From positions 1 to 5,114 of the forward strand of contig PWGH01000019.1 of NCBI GenBank assembly GCA_003555285.1: a stretch of DNA of 5,114 bases. The letters are read 5' to 3'. Shown here piece by piece: positions 1-5,114 of this stretch. Every line of letters begins with the position of its first letter. The stretch's first letter is position 1. This DNA comes from Thioalkalivibrio sp. GTDB taxonomy: Bacteria > Pseudomonadota > Gammaproteobacteria > Ectothiorhodospirales > Ectothiorhodospiraceae. The position numbers were made by a program, and so were the translations under genes. The notes under the pieces were generated by a model, which had not been told where the DNA came from, searched no databases, and was given only the letters and a program-made list of their open reading frames with translations.

Positions 1-104
1 CGGCCCAAAGAAGGCACTCCCCCACCATCATGCGTGGTCCGGTCAGTAATGCTTTGCGGACATTGCCGGTCCTACCAGCCGCGGATCCGAGCCTACTCAG
101 CGAC
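1..104. other. Non-coding sequence downstream of the kinase gene
   Basis: This stretch follows the TAA of the kinase gene. I see no strong GC-rich hairpin followed by a T run, so no intrinsic terminator can be called. A minus-strand ATGATG at 31-26 could begin another gene running off the left edge, but it lacks a good ribosome site. Confidence 0.4.
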
Positions 105-2873
105 TTAGCTGGAGAGGACAGTCTTCAGTTCGCGGACCCCCATCGGCTTGACGAGGTGCTCGTCGAAACCCGCCTCCCGCGCCCGCTGCCGGTCCTCCTC
201 CTGCCCCCATCCGGTGACAGCGATGAGGCGGAAGGCGCCGTCGGGATGCTGCGCCCGCAGTCGTCGGGCGGCCTCGAAGCCGTCCATGCCCGGCATCCCG
301 ATATCCATCAGAACATGCGTCGGCTCCCAGTCCTCGCAGATCCGCAGGGCCTCGGCCCCGTCATGCGCTATCCGTACCTCGGCTCCCAGCATTGTGAGTA
401 GCAGGCGCAGGCCTTCAGCAATGTCGCGATTGTCGTCCACCACGAGGACGCGGCACTGCGTCTGCAGGACGTCGAACTCCGTTGCCTTGTCAGCCGTTGG
501 CTGCGCCGGTGCGCTGCGAAAGAGGGGCAGCGAGACGGTGAAGGTGGCACCGCGCCCAGGACCCTCGCTGTCAGCGCAGACGGTACCACCGTGCATCTCG
601 ACCAGGGCCCGCACCAAAGAAAGGCCAATGCCCAGACCGCCGCCATGGCCAGGCTCGGCCTGAGAGAACATCTCGAAGATGTTGTCGAGCCGCTCGCGCA
701 GGATCCCACGCCCGTCGTCCTGCACCTGAATCTCCACCCGCTCGCCGCGAGGCGTCACGCGCATGTCAATGCGGCCGCCCGCGTCGGTGAACTTGGCCGC
801 GTTGTTCAGGAGGTTCGCGATGATCTGCGCCAGCCGTACCCGATCGCCCTCCACTGCGAGCGGCTCGGGTGGGACGCTGACAGTGAGCCGCCGATCGCTC
901 CGGCTCAGCCCACTGTCGCTCATCTCCAGGGCGGCATTGATGACGTCGGCGAGGTTGAGCCGCTCCTTGCGTAGCTCGATCTTGCCGCGGCTGATGCGGT
1001 GGACGTCCAGCAGGTCGTCGACCAGCCGTACCAAGTGGTTGAGCTGGCGATCCATCATCCGTATGGGCTCTTCGCAGGCGGACGCGTCACCGCGCAAGGT
1101 CTCGATCAAGTCGAGGCCGGTGCGGATCGGTGCGAGGGGGTTGCGGAGCTCGTGGGCCAGGGTGGCGAGAAAGGCGTCCTTGCGGCGATCGGCCTCCTGC
1201 AAGGCCGCCTCCGCCACCTTTCGCTCCGTGATGTCCTGCGAGAGCCCGATCAGGCGCTGCGGGTGTCCCTGCCCGTTGCACTCCAGGTAGCCGTAGTCGG
1301 CCAGCCAGACGATCCGTCCGTCCGGCTCACACAGCCGGTATTCCGCTCTGTACCCCCGCTCCGGTTGGTCCAAGGCGGCGTGGAGATTTGCGAGGAAGCG
1401 CTCTTGATCATCCGGGTGGATCGCCGCGCAGACCTCCTCCAGGCTGCTCGGCCGCTCCTCCAGCGTCGTCGGCAGTGCCCCCATGCGGGAGTGGTGCCGC
1501 CGCACCTCGTTGCGCGGGATATCCCAGTCGAACGCGACGGTATAGGCCATATCAAGGGCCATGCGCAGCCGCTGCTCGCTTGCCCGCATGGTCTGCTCGG
1601 CTCGCTTCCAATCGGTCATGTCCCGCAGGATCTTGGAGAAGCCGGTCAGCCGACCGTCAGTGTCGTGCAACGCGCTGACGATGCCCAGGGCCCAGAACCG
1701 CTCCCCGCCCTTGCGCAGGTGCCAGCGCTCGTCTTCGGCGCGGCCCACCTCCCGCGCCGCATGCAACTCGGCTTCGGGCATGCCCTGCTGGCGGTCCTCC
1801 GGCGTGAAAATGAACGCGAAGTGTTGCCCGAGCGCCTCCGCCTCCGTGTAGCCCAGGACTTGTTCGGCGGCGACGTTCCAACTAGTCACCCGGCCTTCGG
1901 GGTCAAGGGTGAAGATGGCGTGGTCCTTGATGTTCTTCACCAGCGAGGTGAAGCGGGTTTCCATTTCTTGGCGTTCTCTCTCGGCCCGCCGCCGCTCGGT
2001 CACGTCCTCGATGGCCAGGAGGATCAACTCGGTCCCCTCTTGCTGAAGCCTGCGGGCGTTCAGCAGCATCACCTTCCGGCCAATGACGGGGAAGTCGTGC
2101 TCGACCTCGTAGTCGTTGAACGCGGTGTCGTGGGTCAGGGACTCTTCGAGCAGGGTGCGCAGGCGGAGGGCATCCCACTGCCGGTTGCCGAGCTCATACA
2201 GGAGCTGGCCGTGGGCGTCCTGCGGGGAAACCTGGAAGGTGTGATAGAAGGCGGGGTTGGCGCTCTGCACGCACAGCCGGCTGTCGAGGACCACCAGCGG
2301 CTCGCGCACCGTCTTGACAATGCTGCGGACGTAGGCCAAGGCGTCGTCGCGCGCCTGGAGCGCCGCCTTGAGTTGCGCCGTCAGGATCTCCAGGCGTGCG
2401 GTAAGCGCGTGCTGCTCGGTCGAGGAGACAATGAGGGCCTCGTTCCACGCGACCGCCTGCTGACGAAAGGCGGTAGCCTCGGTGGCGTCGGTGACCTGTA
2501 GCATCAGCCCCGACGGGCGGCCGTCGTGCCCCGGGGTCGGCCACGCCACATAGGACCAGTAGACCGGAGGGGACTCCACACCATGCCGCTGTCCGTCGAG
2601 CCTTTCCGCCACCCCGGTGCGCAACACTTGATCGAGGAGCGCGATGCACCCGTTCCCGTCGCACTCCGGCACGGCCTCGGCAAACGGTCGGCCCAGCAGA
2701 TCCTCGATGGACGCGCCGACAAGCCGGGCGAACGCGGGATTCAGGTAGCGAACGACATGGGTTGCGCCTTCGAGCGCCACCAGCGGTTGCGGGGAGTATT
2801 CCGACAAATAGGGCCATAGGTCCTGGATGTCGTTCGCAGCGTCGGGGGCGTCGCCTTCCGGTTTTTTGTCCAC
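105..2873 (-). CDS. Hybrid sensor histidine kinase, 4 PAS + HisKA + HATPase_c + receiver
   Basis: A 922-residue phosphorelay kinase that should autophosphorylate on histidine and pass phosphate to an aspartate. Domains in order: PAS1 about 22-130; a helical linker about 131-182; PAS2 about 183-292, of the type with VREPLVVLD and [14 protein letters not shown]3 about 305-423; PAS4 about 432-550, with PAC-like ends (DITER); HisKA with phospho-acceptor H574 in LAHELRNPL; HATPase_c with N-box N691 (LLNNAAKFT), G1 DDGRG 719-723, F-box FEMFSQ 733-738 and G2 GGLGIGL 745-751; receiver about 807-920 with acidic pair D813/D814, phospho-acceptor D857 ([11 protein letters not shown]), T887 and K909. All key catalytic residues are present. 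I see no signal peptide or membrane segment, so it is probably cytosolic. No LOV cysteine motif or other cofactor signature is evident in the PAS domains, so the signal is unknown. The start is GTG at 2873, chosen for the AGGAGG five bases upstream. It lies 9 bases after the KaiC-like gene and is surely co-transcribed with it. There is no Hpt or DNA-binding output domain, so the receiver is either regulatory or hands phosphate to a protein encoded elsewhere. Confidence 0.96.
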   Translation of the reverse strand: MDKKPEGDAPDAANDIQDLWPYLSEYSPQPLVALEGATHVVRYLNPAFARLVGASIEDLLGRPFAEAVPECDGNGCIALLDQVLRTGVAERLDGQRHGVESPPVYWSYVAWPTPGHDGRPSGLMLQVTDATEATAFRQQAVAWNEALIVSSTEQHALTARLEILTAQLKAALQARDDALAYVRSIVKTVREPLVVLDSRLCVQSANPAFYHTFQVSPQDAHGQLLYELGNRQWDALRLRTLLEESLTHDTAFNDYEVEHDFPVIGRKVMLLNARRLQQEGTELILLAIEDVTERRRAERERQEMETRFTSLVKNIKDHAIFTLDPEGRVTSWNVAAEQVLGYTEAEALGQHFAFIFTPEDRQQGMPEAELHAAREVGRAEDERWHLRKGGERFWALGIVSALHDTDGRLTGFSKILRDMTDWKRAEQTMRASEQRLRMALDMAYTVAFDWDIPRNEVRRHHSRMGALPTTLEERPSSLEEVCAAIHPDDQERFLANLHAALDQPERGYRAEYRLCEPDGRIVWLADYGYLECNGQGHPQRLIGLSQDITERKVAEAALQEADRRKDAFLATLAHELRNPLAPIRTGLDLIETLRGDASACEEPIRMMDRQLNHLVRLVDDLLDVHRISRGKIELRKERLNLADVINAALEMSDSGLSRSDRRLTVSVPPEPLAVEGDRVRLAQIIANLLNNAAKFTDAGGRIDMRVTPRGERVEIQVQDDGRGILRERLDNIFEMFSQAEPGHGGGLGIGLSLVRALVEMHGGTVCADSEGPGRGATFTVSLPLFRSAPAQPTADKATEFDVLQTQCRVLVVDDNRDIAEGLRLLLTMLGAEVRIAHDGAEALRICEDWEPTHVLMDIGMPGMDGFEAARRLRAQHPDGAFRLIAVTGWGQEEDRQRAREAGFDEHLVKPMGVRELKTVLSS

Positions 2874-2878
2874 AGGGC

Positions 2879-2884
2879 CCTCCT
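2879..2884 (-). promoter_or_regulatory. Shine-Dalgarno site of the histidine kinase gene
   Basis: On the minus strand this reads AGGAGG, a full match to the anti-Shine-Dalgarno core, five bases before the GTG at 2873. It overlaps the TAG stop (2885-2883) of the KaiC-like gene. A ribosome finishing KaiC therefore sits on the start site of the kinase, which suggests termination-reinitiation coupling. The site decides the GTG start. Confidence 0.85.
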
Positions 2885-4364
2885 ACCCTTTACTCTCCGG
2901 CGCCCCGGGAAGTGGCTGCGGGATGCCGGTGATCAGACCGTGGTAGCCGGTCAGTCGATCACAGACCTGCAAACCATCGGCCGTGATCTCGTATTCGCGG
3001 ATGTCCTTGCTGTGGTCGCCGCCGCGCATCTTCATGATCATCAGCACCTTGCGCAGCTCGCCGTCGATCTCCACGTAGCGCATCCGGATGATGTCGTCGC
3101 TCAGCAGCGAGACGGAGTATGGGGTCATCGCCAGTGTCGTGAAGTCCTCGGGCAGCTCAACGGTGCTGACGATCGTGACGCCGGTCCGGGTCAGCGCCCC
3201 GATCATCCGGTACAGCGACTCGCGAAAGTCTTCGCGAAAACCGGGCGCGAGGGCGAGCTCGAACCCGGCCAGCGAATCGATGACCAGCCGCTTGGCGCCG
3301 CTCTTCGCGACCCGATCAACGATCTCGCGCACCGTCTCGTCCACCGAGAGGTCCAGCGGCCGCAGGTAAAGGACCGTGAGTTGGTCATGCTCCTGAGCCC
3401 TTTGCAAATCCATACCCAGGCCGGTCGCCCGTCCGACGTACTCCTCCGGGCGTTCCTCGAAGATGGCCACGATCCCCGGCTCGCCACAGCGCAGCCCCTC
3501 ATGGAGGAACTGGGTCGCGAAAATCGACTTGCCCGAGCCCGAAGGTCCAGCCACCATCACGCTGTCGCCCTCGGGAATGCCCCCGCCCATCATCGCATCC
3601 AGTGCCGGGATCCCGCAGGAGAGCCGCCGCCGGGGGGTATCCCGCTGCGTGCGTCCGGTCAGGCCGAAGTTGCGCGGGAAGGTTTCGATGCCGTCGTTGC
3701 TGATGCGAAACGTGTGCAACCCCGGGATGGACGCCTGGCCCCGGAGCTTGATCACCTGCAGCTTGCGCACGATCGAGTTGCGCTCGACCTGCTGATGCAG
3801 CCAGAACAGGCCGTCGCAGACGGTGAAGATCGGATTGTCCCGCATTTCCCCTTCGGAATATTCCCCGATCAGGAAGGTGGTCGCCTGCCAGCTCGTCAAA
3901 TGGAGGGCCAGCTTCTGCACGAAGCCCTGAAGTTCCCCCTCGTAACCGCGCCCGGTCTTGCGCAACACGGTCCGGAAGGAGTCCACCACAACGAGGCTGG
4001 GGCCGGTCGCCTCAACCTCCGCGATGATCTTCTCGAGGACCGCGCCCAGATCCTGTTCCAAGACCACCTCGCTCAGGTTGATGAATCGGATCGCGCTGTG
4101 CATCCGGGCCGGATCGAAGAACCGGAATTGCTGCTGGTAGCGAAGCATCTTGATCGCCGGCTCGCCCAGTACGGTGAAATACAGCGCCGGGCGCTCCGCG
4201 GTGGCGTTCGCAAACATGATCTGGTGGGCGAGGGTCGTCTTGCCGCCTCCGGGAGTTCCGGCAATGATGTTGAACGAGTACTCGGGCAGACCGCCGCCGA
4301 GGATATCGTCCAGACCCGGAACCCCGGTTGGCAGCCGTCCGATCGTTACCTTATCCGCACTCAT
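2883..4364 (-). CDS. KaiC-like RecA-superfamily double-domain ATPase
   Basis: A 493-residue protein with two tandem KaiC/RecA-type ATPase domains, the layout and near the length of cyanobacterial KaiC (about 519). Domain 1 (about 5-235): PTGVPGLDDILGGGLPE, Walker A GTPGGGKTT at 36-44, Walker B ending in D128 (LVVVDS), KLRG 206-209. Domain 2 (about 246-475): CGIPALDAMMGGGIPEG, Walker A GPSGSGKS at 273-280, catalytic-type glutamate pair E303/E304 (FEERPEE), Walker B ending in D363 (LVIDS), KMRG 445-448. At the matching place domain 1 reads FTVLGEP, so the EE pair is missing there. By a remembered alignment, T414 and S419 match KaiC T426 and S431, while L420 replaces T432. The C-terminus keeps a loop resembling the KaiC A-loop (GLITGIP) but stops soon after. 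The start at 4364 has GAGGGA five bases upstream and overlaps the previous stop as ATGA; a longer GTG start at 4430 would add 22 low-complexity charged residues and is unlikely. Role: probable ATP-driven signalling switch with the adjacent kinase. Clock function is not shown, and no kaiA or kaiB is seen. Confidence 0.96.
   Translation of the reverse strand: MSADKVTIGRLPTGVPGLDDILGGGLPEYSFNIIAGTPGGGKTTLAHQIMFANATAERPALYFTVLGEPAIKMLRYQQQFRFFDPARMHSAIRFINLSEVVLEQDLGAVLEKIIAEVEATGPSLVVVDSFRTVLRKTGRGYEGELQGFVQKLALHLTSWQATTFLIGEYSEGEMRDNPIFTVCDGLFWLHQQVERNSIVRKLQVIKLRGQASIPGLHTFRISNDGIETFPRNFGLTGRTQRDTPRRRLSCGIPALDAMMGGGIPEGDSVMVAGPSGSGKSIFATQFLHEGLRCGEPGIVAIFEERPEEYVGRATGLGMDLQRAQEHDQLTVLYLRPLDLSVDETVREIVDRVAKSGAKRLVIDSLAGFELALAPGFREDFRESLYRMIGALTRTGVTIVSTVELPEDFTTLAMTPYSVSLLSDDIIRMRYVEIDGELRKVLMIMKMRGGDHSKDIREYEITADGLQVCDRLTGYHGLITGIPQPLPGAPESKG
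4361..4364 (-). other. ATGA stop-start overlap between first and second genes
   Basis: The minus strand reads ATGA: the ATG of the KaiC-like gene shares bases with the TGA of the 150-residue gene, a classic four-base overlap. It implies translational coupling and matched production of the two proteins. Confidence 0.9.
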
Positions 4365-4813
4365 GACCGTCCCTCGCCTCTCTGCCCCATCTCGTTCACC
4401 CCGGTCTCGTTCACCGATAATTCTGGCCACGCGTCGCGCACGAACTGCAGCGTCAAAGATGCTCCGATGAAGGTCTGCAACAGTCCGAGCAGCTTGGCCA
4501 CGACGATGACCCGTGCCTCGTCGTCTTGCGCGGGGCCTGGCCCCTCGAATGAACCGTCCGGCTGCACCCGAGCCGCAGCCAACGACGGGGCCTCTGCCTG
4601 CGCCAGCGTCAGCGCTCGGGACAACAGGGAGCGCAGGCCAGCCTCACCCACGAGCCTTGCGAGCGACTGCTGCAGCCTTGGGCAGGGCCGCCACGACTCG
4701 CCCCCCTCCACAACCGATTCGCCCGCGGCTTCGAGCGCGGTCAGCTGCCGGGCCAAGCGTTCAATGACGGGTGAGGACGTGTCCATGCGGGGGTTCCAGG
4801 TCGTATCGGGCAT
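4361..4813 (-). CDS. Conserved protein of unknown function, first gene of the KaiC-like/kinase operon
   Basis: A 150-residue protein I cannot assign to a named family. The core (about 48-131) looks like a real conserved domain: LARLVGEAGLRSLLSRAL at 51-68, predicted helical; a loop with QPDGSFEG at 84-91; then a hydrophobic helix VAKLLGLLQTFIGASLTLQFV at 105-125, ending in RDAWPEL at 126-132. From memory, similar unnamed proteins with a 'LLGLLxTFIGxxLTLxxVRDxWP' tail occur in proteobacteria, but I cannot confirm this here. The hydrophobic stretch is interrupted by polar residues and fits an amphipathic packing helix better than a membrane span. There is no signal peptide. The C-terminal tail (about 133-150) is polar and carries a five-residue duplication, VNETG/VNEMG. 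The start is uncertain: ATG at 4813 is the longest, ATG at 4786 (MDTSSP) removes nine residues, and neither has a strong ribosome site. The four-base overlap with the KaiC-like gene makes a physical or regulatory partnership plausible (inference). Confidence 0.85.
   Translation of the reverse strand: MPDTTWNPRMDTSSPVIERLARQLTALEAAGESVVEGGESWRPCPRLQQSLARLVGEAGLRSLLSRALTLAQAEAPSLAAARVQPDGSFEGPGPAQDDEARVIVVAKLLGLLQTFIGASLTLQFVRDAWPELSVNETGVNEMGQRGEGRS
4370..4375 (-). promoter_or_regulatory. Shine-Dalgarno site of the KaiC-like gene
   Basis: The minus strand reads GAGGGA, five bases before the ATG at 4364 and inside the last codons of the upstream gene. It supports the 4364 start over the upstream in-frame GTG at 4430. 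Confidence 0.7.
4386..4415. repeat. 15-base tandem duplication, two copies, in frame
   Basis: Bases 4386-4400 and 4401-4415 agree at 13 of 15 positions, with an identical 11-base core TCTCGTTCACC. Being a multiple of three, it keeps the reading frame and yields VNETG-VNEMG near the C-terminus of the 150-residue protein. It looks like a recent small slippage event in an unconstrained tail. Confidence 0.85.
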
Positions 4814-4870
4814 CGCTCGATCGTGCGAGCTCGGCCGGGCGGCCGACGGCCTGAACCTCGGCCTCGGGAC

Positions 4871-4887
4871 GCGTAGACACTATACGC
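4871..4887. promoter_or_regulatory. Palindrome over the candidate -10 box (possible operator)
   Basis: The bases GCGTA-N7-TACGC form a perfect five-base inverted repeat with a seven-base spacer. It covers the candidate -10 box and predicted start point of the operon promoter, where a repressor would act. The arms are short enough to occur by chance, so this is only a candidate. Confidence 0.25.
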
Positions 4888-4909
4888 ACGACCGGGTTAT
4901 GACAATCAA
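4879..4909 (-). promoter_or_regulatory. Candidate sigma-70-type promoter of the three-gene operon
   Basis: On the minus strand, TATAGT (4884-4879) matches TATAAT at five of six bases. Upstream are two overlapping -35 candidates: TTGTCA (4905-4900), five of six matches but only 15 bases away, and TTGATT (4909-4904), four of six matches at 19 bases. Neither spacing is ideal. It is the only A+T-rich promoter-like patch upstream of the operon. It would start transcription near 4872, leaving a leader of about 58 bases before the ATG at 4813. Confidence 0.45.
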
Positions 4910-4981
4910 GGGGTTTCCCGCAGCGCGTGAGAGTGGCATGGGAATCCGCCATCTTCTTAGTCCGGTGGTCGATGAATTATT

Positions 4982-5040
4982 GATCACCCCGGGGTCCGCA
5001 CCGCCGCAGGCCGGGCAGGTCTCAATGTGATCCTAAAGAC
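4982..5040 (-). pseudogene. Possible IS91-type transposase C-terminal remnant
   Basis: The minus strand encodes VFRI and, one base out of frame, IETCPACGG followed by VI. This resembles the zinc-ribbon tail (IDIETCPxCGG...VIAxIEDP) that I recall from IS91-family transposases; restoring a single missing base between the two parts would give a continuous match. The rest of such a transposase is absent: upstream the frame is closed by a TGA, and downstream the peptide loses resemblance. The remnant is only about 60 bases long, so a chance CxxC peptide is a real alternative. Within a mostly non-coding spacer it would fit an old insertion scar. Confidence 0.25.
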
Positions 5041-5114
5041 CGGTTCCGAACGTCAGGTTCACGTCCGACTTCAGCCACTCATCCACCCCCACTGGCTGCC
5101 CGCTCAGGGTCGGC
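5033..5114 (-). CDS. C-terminal end of an unidentified upstream gene (partial)
   Basis: The frame is open from the window edge to a TAG at 5035-5033, giving the last 26 codons of a protein ending ...VDEWLKSDVNLTFGTGL. Third codon positions are mostly G or C, as in the real genes nearby, and the peptide composition looks natural. The opposite strand is also open here, so the call rests on codon usage only. I do not recognise the family. If real, it is the upstream neighbour in the same direction, about 220 bases from the operon. Confidence 0.4.
   Translation of the reverse strand, partial: PTLSGQPVGVDEWLKSDVNLTFGTGL

Noticed and set aside
1..31. Start of another minus-strand gene at ATGATG (31-26)
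   Set aside because: Only about ten codons are visible, with no clear ribosome site and no recognisable peptide.
999..2501. Plus-strand open frame of 500 codons
   Set aside because: Antisense shadow of the PAS and HisKA coding region; no family motif in the translation.
2883..4364. Naming the ATPase gene kaiC and the operon a circadian clock
   Set aside because: No kaiA or kaiB is present, T432 is not conserved, and the first-domain glutamates are missing; KaiC-like ATPases are widespread outside clocks.
4365..4430. N-terminal extension of the KaiC-like protein from GTG at 4430
   Set aside because: The extra 22 residues are charged and low in complexity, and the ATG at 4364 has a good ribosome site and an ATGA overlap.
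4896..4909. FNR/CRP-like half-palindrome TTGAT-N4-ATAAC on the minus strand
   Set aside because: Only three of five bases match in the second half, and its centre is about 30 bases from the predicted start, not the usual -41.5.
2940..5030. Plus-strand open frame of 696 codons
   Set aside because: It lies antisense to the KaiC-like gene and the small gene, whose protein motifs are unmistakable. Its translation has no recognisable domain, and long antisense frames are expected in G+C-rich coding DNA.
4982..5032. GATCAC/GTGATC inverted repeat and ACCCCGGGGT palindrome as a terminator for the upstream gene
   Set aside because: The six-base arms are 39 bases apart and the GC palindrome has no loop and no T run, so neither forms a convincing terminator.

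Overview
The window is G+C-rich, densely coding bacterial DNA. Gene style (tight operon, Shine-Dalgarno sites, one GTG start, a PAS/hybrid-kinase architecture) points to a proteobacterium or a similar high-GC environmental bacterium; nothing here fixes the genus. All convincing genes lie on the minus strand, so the biological order runs from the right end of the window to the left.

Right edge (about 4814-5114): a short C-terminal reading frame of an unidentified upstream gene ends at 5033. Behind it is a roughly 220-base spacer. The spacer holds a zinc-ribbon-like peptide remnant that resembles the tail of IS91-type transposases, and a sigma-70-like promoter candidate with a small palindrome over its -10 box.

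Main operon (4813 down to 105): three genes with almost no space between them. The first encodes a 150-residue conserved protein of unknown function. Its stop overlaps the start of the second gene (ATGA), a 493-residue KaiC-like double-domain ATPase. Nine bases after the KaiC stop comes a GTG-started 922-residue soluble hybrid histidine kinase with four PAS domains, HisKA, HATPase_c and a C-terminal receiver. The AGGAGG ribosome site of the kinase gene overlaps the KaiC stop codon.

Left edge (1-104): non-coding sequence downstream of the kinase gene, with no clear terminator.

Inferred logic: a KaiC-family ATPase is made together with a small unknown partner and a multi-sensor phosphorelay kinase, so it probably works as a signalling module. 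No kaiA or kaiB is present in the window. The KaiC-like protein lacks the catalytic glutamate pair in its first half, has leucine at the T432 position of cyanobacterial KaiC, and lacks most of the KaiA-binding tail. It should therefore not be called a circadian clock protein without further evidence.
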